The translations under genes were made by a program, and so were the position numbers. The notes below the pieces were generated by a model, which saw only the letters and a program-made list of their open reading frames with translations, was not told the DNA's origin and ran no database searches. This document shows, piece after piece, positions 1 to 6,878 of a stretch of 12,435 nucleotides of DNA. Within the stretch, counting starts at the first letter, position 1. Each line of letters opens with the position of its first letter. Source of the DNA: Clostridia bacterium (GTDB lineage Bacteria; Bacillota_A; Clostridia; Christensenellales; Aristaeellaceae); assembly GCA_017432405.1 (NCBI GenBank), contig JAFRJF010000043.1, positions 1 through 12,435 of the forward strand, written 5' to 3'.

Positions 1-67
1 CCCTAATCCCTATTCCCCTTGGCGTCAGCTCGATAAATCAGTATTTGTACGCGCTCAAAAGTAACCT

Positions 68-436
68 TTATTCCCCGGCATACGCGATGCCGTCCAGCTG
101 GAACAGCAGCCCGTCCTGTCCGCCGACGTGGGCAAACTCGGTCTGTATGGATTTGCGCACCGGGTATTTGCCGTGGAAGCGTTCCTTGATGACCTTCTCC
201 ATGACGGGGATGTTCCACACGTCCCGGAACAGGCAGTCCATCTGCACCACGTTTTCCAGCGTCAGGCCCACCATGGCCAGCCGCTTCTCCATCTCGTCGA
301 TGGCGCCGTTGACCTGGGCCTCGATGCCCTGGCCCACGTTGCCGGCGCAGTAATTGAGGAAGACCAGATTCCCGGCTTTGATGACGCCGGAGTGCGCCCA
401 TTCCTCGTTGACATCGTATCGCTCGATTGCGCTCAT
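68..436 (-). CDS. RidA (YjgF/YER057c/UK114) family protein
   Basis: A 122-residue protein, close to the usual Rid-domain length of about 120-130. Rid proteins form trimers; the RidA subgroup hydrolyses reactive enamine/imine intermediates such as 2-aminoacrylate made by PLP enzymes in the cytosol. The C-terminal signature is recognisable: residues 91-101 (YPVRKSIQTEF) align with the segment of E. coli RidA that carries the catalytic Arg105, so R94 is the likely equivalent. The end FQLDGIAYAG matches the last strand of the fold, with Asp at the position where RidA has Glu120. The start is fixed by a GAGGAGG about 9 nt upstream. The ATG overlaps the TGA of the upstream gene (ATGA), which points to translational coupling. 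The fold assignment is firm. Whether it is a true imine deaminase or another Rid subgroup is open, and the symbol ridA is withheld for that reason. Confidence 0.9.
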   Translation of the reverse strand: MSAIERYDVNEEWAHSGVIKAGNLVFLNYCAGNVGQGIEAQVNGAIDEMEKRLAMVGLTLENVVQMDCLFRDVWNIPVMEKVIKERFHGKYPVRKSIQTEFAHVGGQDGLLFQLDGIAYAGE

Positions 437-750
437 GCTTCCGCCTCCTCTTCCAGCGCCTCAACATAAAAGCTCACCGGCCTGAACCCGTCGTTGCAGC
501 TGATCATGGCAGACCTTGGGTCCTTCATCCAGCCGTCGTAGAAGTTCTTACCGCCGTGGGCCAGCGTCATCACGAAGGGGGAAAGGGTTTCCCAGGCGCT
601 GTCGCACATGCCCTCGGGCTTCGCCCAGCCGTTGCAGGTGAAGGTTCGCCCCTCCCACATGCCGCAGGCGTGCTCGATGGGGTTTTCGTATTGTGCCATT
701 AAGTCGTCATACCTTGCCATACGCACAACGGTGATTTTTACCTTTTTCAT
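433..750 (-). CDS. TIGR04076 family protein
   Basis: A 105-residue soluble protein of the TIGR04076 family, whose biochemical function is unknown to me. The family pattern is visible. It begins with a short basic N-terminal strand (MKKVKITVVR). A central cysteine-containing part follows: C29, then G-rich EGRTFTCNG with C39, then KPEGMC with C49, followed by an acidic/aromatic helix and the motif LAHGGKNFYDGW at about 63-74. C85 lies in the last strand. The spaced cysteines could bind a metal or be redox active, which is inference. It has no signal peptide or membrane segment. The start has a GGAGG about 5 nt upstream. It sits 18 bp after the GrpB-family gene and overlaps the RidA-family gene by 4 bp, so the three are likely co-translated. 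The acidic tail EALEEEAEA is not part of the conserved core. Confidence 0.85.
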   Translation of the reverse strand: MKKVKITVVRMARYDDLMAQYENPIEHACGMWEGRTFTCNGWAKPEGMCDSAWETLSPFVMTLAHGGKNFYDGWMKDPRSAMISCNDGFRPVSFYVEALEEEAEA

Positions 751-768
751 GCTGCCTCCGCTCGTCTA

Positions 769-1281
769 TTACAATTCCATTTCCCGGTAGATGCGCTTTA
801 TAAACGCGGATTTGTGTCCGATGTATCCGTCGATATCATACGGATGGAGCGCCGCACCTTCCTCCTTGACGCGGCCATAGGCCTTCGCCACGTCGGGATG
901 AACGCGCAGGTAATCCCTGAAGGCGATATGTCGCTTCAGCTCCTGGGAATCCTGTGGGCAGACATACAGGTGGTGCTTCCGCAAATGGGTCTTGCCCTCA
1001 TATCCAAAAGCCTCCCGACCGGCGATGCCGAGGTCGCCTTCATGGTGATACCCGACGGCCTTCAGCGCAGAAACGACGGCACCAAACGAGGCGTAATCCC
1101 TGATGACGACGTCGATGTCGATGGTCGGCTTTGCGGACAGCCCGGGCACGGACGTGCTGCCGACGTGCTCGATCGCAAGGGCCAGTTCGCCAAGCGAATC
1201 CCGGATTTCGGAGGCGATGGCCTCAAAGTCCTGCGCCCAGCGTTCGTCATAGGGTACGACGACGATATGCCTTGTGATCAT
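769..1281 (-). CDS. GrpB family protein (nucleotidyltransferase-like fold)
   Basis: A 170-residue protein matching the GrpB (UPF0157) family in length and motifs. Residues 39-48 are HVGSTSVPGL, followed by KPTIDIDV at 51-58 with the paired acidic residues D55 and D57. This is the arrangement of nucleotidyltransferase-superfamily folds (GS motif followed by DxD). Residues 101-107 (RKHHLYV) and the later HIAFRDYLRVHP block at 118-129 are also family hallmarks. The name is historical and should not be confused with the chaperone GrpE. In some family members the domain is fused to dephospho-CoA kinase, but here it stands alone. The true substrate is not known. A GAGGA about 9 nt upstream supports the start. 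It follows uvrB by 27 bp on the same strand with no terminator seen between, so it is probably in the uvrB operon. Confidence 0.92.
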   Translation of the reverse strand: MITRHIVVVPYDERWAQDFEAIASEIRDSLGELALAIEHVGSTSVPGLSAKPTIDIDVVIRDYASFGAVVSALKAVGYHHEGDLGIAGREAFGYEGKTHLRKHHLYVCPQDSQELKRHIAFRDYLRVHPDVAKAYGRVKEEGAALHPYDIDGYIGHKSAFIKRIYREMEL

Positions 1282-1308
1282 GTGCGCCGATCCTCACGAT
1301 AAAGTCTA

Positions 1309-3339
1309 TTATCCCGGATTCCTGTGGGTCATCTTTTCGCGTCGTCTGCGCTTCTGCCGCGACTGCTCGCCGCTGGCCATGACCTTTTCGCCCTTCAGGG
1401 CCAGCATCTGATCGCGCAGCTGGGCGGCCTTCTCGAAGTCCAGGTTGTTGGCAGCCTGGAGCATCATCTCCTCCAGTCGCTCGATGGCCATGCGCTTCTC
1501 CTCCTCGTCCATGCCGGAGGCGGCGCCTGAATCGTCGGGCTTGCGGGTGACCTCCATCAGCTCGCGGATGGCGGTGCGCACGGTCTGGGGTTCGATGTGG
1601 TTTTCCTCGTTGTACTTCTGCTGGATCTCCCGGCGGCGGTTGGTCTCGCTGATGGCCCGCTGCATGGAATCGGTGATGGCGTCGGCGTACATGATGACGC
1701 GCCCGTCCACGTTCCGCGCCGCGCGGCCGATGGTCTGGATCAGGCTGGTCTCGCTGCGCAGGAAGCCTTCCTTGTCCGCGTCCAGTATGCAGACCAGGCT
1801 GACCTCCGGCATGTCCAGGCCCTCGCGGAGCAGGTTGATGCCCACCAGCACGTCGAATTCGCCGCTGCGCAGGCCGTGGATCAGCTTGATGCGCTCCAGC
1901 GTCTCCACGTCCGAGTGCAGGTATTCCACCCGGATGTCCATCTCCCGAAGGTACTGGGTCAGGCTCTCGGCCATCTTCTTGGTCAGGGTGGTCACCAGCA
2001 CGCGCCCGCCCGCCTCGGTGACGGTACGCAGCTCGCCCAGCAGGTCGTCCACCTGGCCGGTGGCGGGGCGCACGACGATCTCCGGGTCGATCAGGCCCGT
2101 GGGGCGTATGATCTGCTCCACCACCTGCTCGGCCCGCTCCAGCTCGTAGGGGCCGGGGGTGGCGGAGACGTAGATGGTCTGGCCCGCCCGTTCCTCGAAC
2201 TCGTGGAACTTCAGGGGCCGGTTGTCGTAGGCGGCGGGCAGGCGGAAGCCGTAGTCCACCAGCGTGCGCTTGCGGGCGAAGTCGCCGTTGTACATCGCCC
2301 GGATCTGGGGCACGGTCACGTGGGCCTCGTCGATGAAGATCAGGAAGTCCTTGGGGAAGTAGTCCATCAGCGTAAACGGCGCTTCCCCGGGCTGGCGGCC
2401 GTCGAAGTAGCGGGAATAGTTCTCGATGCCGCTGCAATAGCCGATCTCCCGCATCATCTCGATGTCGTAGTGCACCCGCTGCTCCAGCCGCTGGGCCTCC
2501 AGCAGCCGGTCGTTGTCCCGGAAGTCCTTCAGCCGCAGGGCCAGGTCCGCCTCGATCTGCTCGATGCACCTATCCAGCTTGTCCTTGCTGGTGGCGTAGT
2601 GGGAGGCGGGGAAGATCAGCACGTGGTTCATCAGCCGAAGCACCTTGCCGGTGACCATGTCGATCTCGCTGATGCGCTCGATCTCGTCCCCGAAGAACTC
2701 CACCCGCACGCCCCGCTTTTCCGACGCCGCGGGGATGATCTCGATCACCTCGCCCCGCACGCGAAAGGTGCCGCGCTCGGGCTCGAAGTCGTTGCGGGTG
2801 AACTGGATGTCGATGAGGCGGCGGATCAGGTCGTCCCGGTCGATCTCCATGCCCTCCCGCAGGGATACAGACAGCCCCTCGTATTCCTCCGGGTCGCCCA
2901 GGCCGTAGATGCAGCTGACCGAGGCCACGATCACCACGTCCCGCCGCTCCGCCAGCCAGCTGGTGGCGCTGTGGCGCATGCGGTCGATCTCGTCGTTGAT
3001 CGAGGAATCCTTCTCGATGAAGGTGTCCGTGGAGGGGATGTAGGCCTCCGGCTGGTAATAGTCGTAGTAGGACACGAAGTAGCCCACGGCGTTTTCCGGG
3101 AAGAATTCCCGGAACTCCGCGGCCAGCTGGGCCGCCAGGGTCTTGTTGTGGGCGATGACCAGCGCCGGGCGGTTGGCGTTCTTGATGATGTTGGCCATCG
3201 TGAAGGTCTTGCCCGACCCGGTGACGCCCAGCAGCACCTGGTGCCTCATGCCCTTCGCCAGCCCCTCGGTCAGCTTCTCGATGGCCTGGGGCTGGTCGCC
3301 GGTGGGCGAATATTCGGAATGGAGCTTGAACATGGACAT
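1309..3339 (-). CDS. uvrB: UvrABC system protein B (excinuclease ABC subunit B)
   Basis: A full-length UvrB of 676 residues (the family is usually about 660-700). In nucleotide excision repair UvrB is loaded on DNA by UvrA, verifies the lesion, then recruits UvrC for incision. Visible parts in order are: Walker A GVTGSGKT at 38-45; the lesion-probing beta-hairpin region around [12 protein letters not shown] at 91-102; helicase motif II as DEAH at 337-340; VSATPGPYE at 391-399; motif [11 protein letters not shown] at 535-543; and the C-terminal UVR helical hairpin (IERLEEMM...[13 protein letters not shown]) at about 619-645, which contacts UvrC. A basic tail of some 25 residues (RQKRRRREK) follows. 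The start at 3339 has AAGGA about 8 nt upstream; a second ATG two codons in has no better site. It is the first gene of its transcription unit, behind the promoter at 3376-3404. No uvrA follows it, which is less common in Firmicutes. Confidence 0.99.
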   Translation of the reverse strand: MSMFKLHSEYSPTGDQPQAIEKLTEGLAKGMRHQVLLGVTGSGKTFTMANIIKNANRPALVIAHNKTLAAQLAAEFREFFPENAVGYFVSYYDYYQPEAYIPSTDTFIEKDSSINDEIDRMRHSATSWLAERRDVVIVASVSCIYGLGDPEEYEGLSVSLREGMEIDRDDLIRRLIDIQFTRNDFEPERGTFRVRGEVIEIIPAASEKRGVRVEFFGDEIERISEIDMVTGKVLRLMNHVLIFPASHYATSKDKLDRCIEQIEADLALRLKDFRDNDRLLEAQRLEQRVHYDIEMMREIGYCSGIENYSRYFDGRQPGEAPFTLMDYFPKDFLIFIDEAHVTVPQIRAMYNGDFARKRTLVDYGFRLPAAYDNRPLKFHEFEERAGQTIYVSATPGPYELERAEQVVEQIIRPTGLIDPEIVVRPATGQVDDLLGELRTVTEAGGRVLVTTLTKKMAESLTQYLREMDIRVEYLHSDVETLERIKLIHGLRSGEFDVLVGINLLREGLDMPEVSLVCILDADKEGFLRSETSLIQTIGRAARNVDGRVIMYADAITDSMQRAISETNRRREIQQKYNEENHIEPQTVRTAIRELMEVTRKPDDSGAASGMDEEEKRMAIERLEEMMLQAANNLDFEKAAQLRDQMLALKGEKVMASGEQSRQKRRRREKMTHRNPG

Positions 3340-3375
3340 GGCGGATTCCTTTTGCTTAATGAATTATCTGATATA

Positions 3376-3404
3376 ATTATACCACCTGCGTGGTTGAATG
3401 AAAA
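3376..3404 (-). promoter_or_regulatory. Putative sigma-A promoter of uvrB
   Basis: On the minus strand a perfect TATAAT -10 box (plus coordinates 3376-3381) is preceded after 17 bp by TTTTCA (3399-3404), a 4/6 match to TTGACA. This places transcription start roughly 30 bp upstream of the uvrB ATG. The surrounding DNA is notably AT-rich for this window. I see no clear LexA (Cheo) box by eye, so SOS control is not supported from this stretch. The promoter lies on the chromosomal side of the terminator-like hairpin, so uvrB expression should be insulated from the prophage. Confidence 0.6.
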
Positions 3405-3436
3405 CAGGAATGGAGAAGTTTAAAGTGGTGTTCGAT

Positions 3437-3489
3437 AAAAATGCCGAGGGATACCGTTTTTACGGGGGCCCCGGCGGTTTTTGTTTTTT
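3437..3489. terminator. Bidirectional intrinsic terminator between prophage and uvrB
   Basis: A GC-rich stem pairs GCCG(A)GGG at 3443-3450 with CCCCGGC at 3469-3475 (7 pairs with one bulged A). It encloses a second stem CCGT (3454-3457) / ACGG (3462-3465) around a TTTT loop. On the plus strand it is followed by TTTTTGTTTTTT (3478-3489). On the minus strand the same hairpin is followed by the T-run complementary to AAAAA at 3437-3441. It can therefore stop transcripts from both sides. On the minus strand it would end the integrase operon about 35-60 nt past its stop codon, before the uvrB promoter. Confidence 0.65.
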
Positions 3490-3492
3490 GTT

Positions 3493-3515
3493 TACCCTAA
3501 TTTGTACCCTATTTT
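3493..3515. repeat. Imperfect tandem 11-bp repeat at the integrase 3' end (possible Int arm-type sites)
   Basis: TACCCTAATTT (3493-3503) and TACCCTATTTT (3505-3515) are two near-identical 11-mers offset by 12 bp. The second one covers the integrase stop codon. On the coding strand they read AAAATAGGGTA and AAATTAGGGTA. Short direct repeats next to the integrase gene are typical of arm-type integrase binding sites in phage attachment regions. The function here is inferred from position only. The att core itself cannot be named because the other prophage end is outside the window. Confidence 0.4.
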
Positions 3516-4657
3516 ATGGCGTCCTGCCAGTAGGCGGCGAGTTTTTCGGCACCGGTTCTGCCTGCGTCGTCAGTATAGGCGGCATAGATGTCCAGCGTAA
3601 TACTGGCGTGTTTGTGGCCCAGGTTGTGCTGGACGGTCTTAATATCGACACCGGATCGCAGGGCAGCGACGGCGTAGGAGTGGCGCAGGTCGTGGGGGCG
3701 GAGGGTTGGCATGTTCAGCGGTTCGCGGATGTGGTTAACTGCGTTGCCGATGGTGGATTGAGCCAGGTTCCAGCCGGTTGAGGTACGAAACACCAGGTCG
3801 CGTGTGATTTCATCATCATGCCAGTCAGCGCCAGCAGCGAGGCGGGCTGAGGCCTGGTCCTTGCGCTGCTGTTTCAGTAGGGCGACGGCTTGGGGAGCAA
3901 GATGGATCGTGCGAACTTCGCCGTCCTTCGGTGGTTCGATGCGGCGATCTCCGCGGTTCAGCTGGCGCAGCTGGCGCTCCACTCGCAGGGTGGCGGCATC
4001 GAGGTCGATGTCGGACCAGCGCAGACCGCGCAGCTCGCCCACGCGCAGGCCCGTGAACAGCAGGAAGATCAGCTCATTCGGGACGGGGGTGTTTTTCGCA
4101 GCCTTGATGAAGGCCGGGATGTGTTCGCGGTCCACGATGGCGAATTCGTTTTTGACCAGGCGCGGGCCCTTGACCTTCTCCACGGGGTTGTCGTTGCGAA
4201 TGCCGGCTTCGATGGCACAGTTCATGCAAGCGGAGAGAATGCCACGCGCGTGCTGGATCGTGGCGGGAGATTTGCCCGCCTTGGTCATTTCAGAGACCAT
4301 GCGGCGAACATGGACCGGCGAGAAGGCGGCGACCTTGACATTGCCGAAGGCGGGGCGCATGTGCTTGTCGATCACGGCCTTGTAGGTATCCACGGTGCGG
4401 CCGGTAGTGTGGCCCTGGTAGTCGCGCAGCCAGGTGTCGAACCACTGGCTCATGGACATGGTGGACGGCTCCAGCCAGGTACCGTTGTCCACGCTGTGCG
4501 TGGCGGCGCGCAGGGCCTCGCCGCAGGCCTTGGGCGTCTTGGCGTACACGCTGTGCTGCCGCCCGTCGGAGCCGGTGTAGCGGCCCTCGTAGGTGCCGTC
4601 CTTGCGCTTGCGGATGGAGCCCATACCGTTGAGGGCGCGGGTGCCTGATTTGGACAT
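3509..4657 (-). CDS. int: Tyrosine recombinase (phage integrase)
   Basis: A complete 382-residue site-specific recombinase that would integrate and, with an excisionase, excise the element. It has the three-part layout of Tn916/lambda-type integrases. Residues 12-65 form a small N-terminal arm-binding domain (GSIRKRKDGTYEGRYTGSDG). Residues about 68-155 form the SAM-like core-binding domain. Residues about 172-378 form the catalytic domain. Catalytic residues seen are R205 (TGLRVGELRGLRW), K244, H322 and R325 (HDLRHSYA), H348 (LGHKH) and nucleophile Y358 (LDIYAAY); all are present, so the enzyme should be active. The ATG at 4657 is chosen over the GTG at 4666 because AGGAGGTGA lies 8 nt before it and would overlap the GTG. 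The gene starts 12 bp after the zinc-ribbon gene and runs toward the uvrB promoter region, where the attachment site should lie. Confidence 0.96.
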   Translation of the reverse strand: MSKSGTRALNGMGSIRKRKDGTYEGRYTGSDGRQHSVYAKTPKACGEALRAATHSVDNGTWLEPSTMSMSQWFDTWLRDYQGHTTGRTVDTYKAVIDKHMRPAFGNVKVAAFSPVHVRRMVSEMTKAGKSPATIQHARGILSACMNCAIEAGIRNDNPVEKVKGPRLVKNEFAIVDREHIPAFIKAAKNTPVPNELIFLLFTGLRVGELRGLRWSDIDLDAATLRVERQLRQLNRGDRRIEPPKDGEVRTIHLAPQAVALLKQQRKDQASARLAAGADWHDDEITRDLVFRTSTGWNLAQSTIGNAVNHIREPLNMPTLRPHDLRHSYAVAALRSGVDIKTVQHNLGHKHASITLDIYAAYTDDAGRTGAEKLAAYWQDAIK

Positions 4658-4662
4658 GGGGG

Positions 4663-4671
4663 TCACCTCCT
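4663..4671 (-). promoter_or_regulatory. int: Integrase ribosome binding site overlapping the upstream stop codon
   Basis: AGGAGGTGA, a full match to the anti-Shine-Dalgarno sequence, begins inside the TAG stop (4670-4672) of the zinc-ribbon gene. Its AGGAGG core lies 8 nt before the integrase ATG at 4657. Ribosomes finishing the upstream gene would stop on top of this site, which implies coupled translation. It also decides the integrase start. Confidence 0.75.
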
Positions 4672-5509
4672 ACTGATTCTGTGAAAGCAAGTCATCTAAC
4701 GAGGAATCGAATACTATTCGAGTGACATCAATGTTTTTGCGTTCTTCATCGCATATTGCATCGAATTCGTCCTCTGTACCTTCAAAGTAAAGTCTCTCGG
4801 CTTTATGGAAATAATCCCAACCGTCGAATTCCTCTAAAGAAGAAGGCAAAAACACATATTTAACTCCGCAACTGTTAAATATGTTGTTCCGCATTTTCTT
4901 AATTCCATGCGATATGATGGCGCTTTCAATGTTGTCGAGTGCGAAAACGCCTTCCAACTCAATAACATCCATCATTATGCCGTCAACCTCATAAGCAGGT
5001 GCGACATATACTTTTTCACTTTTCCCTCTATAATCTTCTATGATTATCTTGTCATGGTCGATATAGTATTCAAAATCAGAAATTGGTGTGTATTCCGTCG
5101 ACCAAATAGATTCGACAACAGGCGGCTTTGTAACCTGACGTTCTTTAGCTTTTCCATCATTATTTATTGATGTCGAAATGGTGGTCGTGGTCGGTTGTGT
5201 CATAACTGATTCCGAATTGTTCTCTTTGTGATTTCCAGATGTAGCGGATACAATAGCCAGCACGATTATTATTACTATGACTGTTGCACAGCCAATGCCG
5301 CCTTGCGCTTGTTGCTTCTCTGTATATCCACAATCCGGGCATAGCCCAATAGATTCTTGTTTACGGTCACTGGAGTATGTGCGTCTACCTGACGGAACAA
5401 CCCAGCTTTTCTTAATGCCGGTTCTATAATACCGCGTCGTTGACTTTGTTCCTGCTGATCGTAATTCGTAATGAAAACGATCGCTTCCACACTTCGGACA
5501 ATTAGGCAT
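4670..5509 (-). CDS. Zinc-ribbon, single-pass membrane protein with BspA-like leucine-rich-repeat tail
   Basis: A 279-residue protein of unknown function. Residues 4-60 carry two CPxC pairs (CPKC at 4-7, CPDC at 57-60), a zinc-ribbon split by a basic loop. Residues 72-90 (CATVIVIIIVLAIV) form one membrane span. A Thr/Ser/Asn-rich linker of about 40 residues follows. Residues from about 183 look like the end of an LRR_5 (BspA-type) domain: IKKMRNNIFNSCGVKYVFLP, then the LYFEGTEDEFDAI signature at 240-252. Topology is probably zinc-ribbon inside and repeat domain outside, as inference. The start at 5509 is chosen because AAGGAGGA (5517-5524) lies 7 nt upstream; the earlier ATG at 5542 has no such site. 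Base composition is clearly AT-richer than the integrase, which suggests a separate origin. Its position beside int is typical of phage cargo (moron, exclusion or lysogenic conversion genes), but no such activity can be read directly. Confidence 0.85.
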   Translation of the reverse strand: MPNCPKCGSDRFHYELRSAGTKSTTRYYRTGIKKSWVVPSGRRTYSSDRKQESIGLCPDCGYTEKQQAQGGIGCATVIVIIIVLAIVSATSGNHKENNSESVMTQPTTTTISTSINNDGKAKERQVTKPPVVESIWSTEYTPISDFEYYIDHDKIIIEDYRGKSEKVYVAPAYEVDGIMMDVIELEGVFALDNIESAIISHGIKKMRNNIFNSCGVKYVFLPSSLEEFDGWDYFHKAERLYFEGTEDEFDAICDEERKNIDVTRIVFDSSLDDLLSQNQ

Positions 5510-5569
5510 GGTATATTCCTCCTTCTTCTTACTGCTGTTCATCCATTGAATGAGTTGGTATTAGAATAA

Positions 5570-5689
5570 TCAGGCCGTTGTCTCGGTGTCTGACTTGGAA
5601 CCTTTTTTCATATCAGGATTGGCGGCGAGGCCGCGGGCGGTGCCAATGAGAGCAGACTGTCCGATGCTATGGTTCCGCCACAAGCGCGC
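5570..5689 (-). pseudogene. Possible 3' remnant of an unidentified minus-strand prophage gene
   Basis: An open stretch of 39 codons plus stop ends 60 bp before the zinc-ribbon gene. It reads in part IGQSALIGTARGLAANPDMKKG and ends KSDTETTA before TGA (5570-5572). Upstream it is closed by a stop at 5690-5692, with no start codon and ribosome binding site that would make it a gene. The composition looks protein-like, including a lysine/serine-rich hydrophilic tail. I interpret it as the C-terminus of a lysogeny-module gene cut by the deletion that also truncated the tape measure gene on the other strand. I do not recognise the family. In GC-rich DNA a 40-codon open frame can arise by chance, so this is tentative. 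Confidence 0.3.
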
Positions 5690-6474
5690 TCAGCCTGGAT
5701 AACCTGAGCACCACGGTCAAGGTGTTCATTGAGCAAGCCGGCAGTACGTGGCAGAAGATCAAGGACTTCCTGAGGAGCGTAGGTATCAACATCAATACCG
5801 GCGGCGTGATTGCAAATGGACAGTTCAAGCGCTTCGCCTCCGGCGGCATTACCACCAATGCGGGCGTCTATCATCCCTTCGCCGCCGGCGGCGTCATCTC
5901 CGGCGGCATGGCGCGGTACCTTGCGAACGTGCCCCACTACGCCGGCGGCACCACCCGGGCCCACGGCACGATATTTGTGGCCGGCGAGGCGGGGCCGGAG
6001 ATCATGGGCCACATCAACGGGCGCACGGAGATCCTGAACAAGTCCCAGCTGGCCCAGACGATGTACAGCGCGGTGCTGTCGGCCATGAGCCAGGCGGTCA
6101 GCGCCCTGGGCACGTTCCTGTCCGGACAGCTGGCGAACTGCACCAACGCCATCGTGAAGACCGTCAGCGGCCTGTCCGCCGTGGCGAACATACAGTATCA
6201 CCAGCCCGTCATGGCCACCGGCACGGTGCTGCCCTACGACGTGGCGGCGCAGATCGCCCGGGCGGGCATGGACATCCAGAACACCCTGGACGCCAACAAC
6301 GAGGACCTGATACAGACCATCATATCGGTGGCCGGTCAGATCGTGGCGGCGGTTCAGGCGTCTGGAAGGAATCAACAGCAGGGCACGGCCAACAACGGCC
6401 TGACCGCCCAACAGGTCATCGACGACATCAACCGGCGGGCGCAGATGTTCGGCAGCTCGCCGGTGTTGAATTGA
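5650..6474 (+). pseudogene. Phage tail tape measure protein, C-terminal remnant (5' truncated)
   Basis: The frame is open from 5650 to the TGA at 6472-6474. Recognisable tape measure sequence starts at about 5683 (SALSLDNLSTTVKVFIEQAG). The next part is the Gly/Ala-rich C-terminal region usual in siphophage tape measure proteins: repeated FASGGI / FAAGGVISGG blocks, then AHGTIFVAGEAGPEIMGHINGRTEILNKSQLAQTM written here in pieces as GTIFVAGEAGPE and NGRTEILNKSQ. That GEAGPE...TEILN signature is a hallmark. A helical tail ends NNGLTAQQVIDDINRRAQMFG. Full-length proteins are usually 700-2000 residues and set tail length; only about 265 residues remain. There is no credible ribosome binding site before the first GTG (5722). 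The remnant therefore cannot support tail assembly. Its stop codon overlaps the ribosome binding site of the next gene, so the 3' end is the native one. Confidence 0.85.
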
Positions 6475-6487
6475 GGAGGCGCGATTT

Positions 6488-6862
6488 ATGGCAAAGCCTG
6501 TACTGATCATCAATAACCACGATTACGCGCCGCTGGTGGAGGAATTGAACCTCACAAACAACGACCTGGACGCCGAGGGCAGCGGGCGGGACGTGCAGAC
6601 CGGGCTGATGTACCGCACGCGGATCGCCACGAAGCTGAAGGCGGAGGTGAAGCTGCTGCGGCTCCAGCAGGCACAGCTACAGCAGCTCATGGCCGACATC
6701 TCCGGCACGTTCTACAGCGCCACGGTGGTGGACCCCACCACCGGCACGCGGGTGACGAAATCCTTCTACACCTCCGAACGCCCCTTCGGCGCCCAGCGCC
6801 TGAACAAAAAGACCGGCGCGCCGTATTATGACGGGGTGACGTTTTCGATGATCGAAAGATAA
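6488..6862 (+). CDS. Small phage tail-associated protein downstream of tape measure
   Basis: A 124-residue protein placed between the tape measure and tail hub genes. In siphophages of Gram-positive hosts this position holds distal tail or conserved small tail proteins. It starts MAKPVLIINNHDYAPLVEEL, a beta-strand-rich opening (naming its own target axis as in distal tail-type and DUF6711-like proteins). Next come a basic helical stretch at 45-68 (KLKAEVKLLRLQQAQLQQL) and a beta-rich C-terminal half ending YYDGVTFSMIER. No signal or membrane segment is seen. AGGAGG at 6474-6479, overlapping the previous stop codon, lies 8 nt before the ATG and fixes the start. The most likely role is a tail-tip or tail-completion component. 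The family name DUF6711 is a guess from pattern and position, not a firm assignment. Confidence 0.8.
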   Translation: MAKPVLIINNHDYAPLVEELNLTNNDLDAEGSGRDVQTGLMYRTRIATKLKAEVKLLRLQQAQLQQLMADISGTFYSATVVDPTTGTRVTKSFYTSERPFGAQRLNKKTGAPYYDGVTFSMIER

Positions 6863-6878
6863 AAAAGGAGCGAATACC

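Noticed and set aside
1..20. CCCTAATCCCTATT at the left edge resembles the TACCCTAATTT / TACCCTATTTT repeats beside the integrase
   Set aside because: The match is short and interrupted, and it lies on the far side of four chromosomal genes, so a second attachment site there is not supported.
1247..2569. A 440-codon minus-strand frame inside uvrB
   Set aside because: An out-of-frame shadow with Arg/Pro/Gly-rich sequence and no recognisable domain.
1597..3423. A 608-codon plus-strand open frame opposite uvrB
   Set aside because: It is the antisense shadow of uvrB in GC-rich DNA. Its translation is rich in Val, His, Asp and Leu runs without domain logic, while the minus strand encodes a complete UvrB.
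4666..5542. Upstream starts GTG 4666 for the integrase and ATG 5542 for the zinc-ribbon protein
   Set aside because: The GTG overlaps the ribosome binding site that serves ATG 4657, and ATG 5542 has no ribosome binding site while ATG 5509 has AAGGAGGA 7 nt upstream.
5608..6513. A 301-codon minus-strand frame opposite the tape measure remnant
   Set aside because: The plus strand carries clear tape measure motifs; this is the complementary frame.
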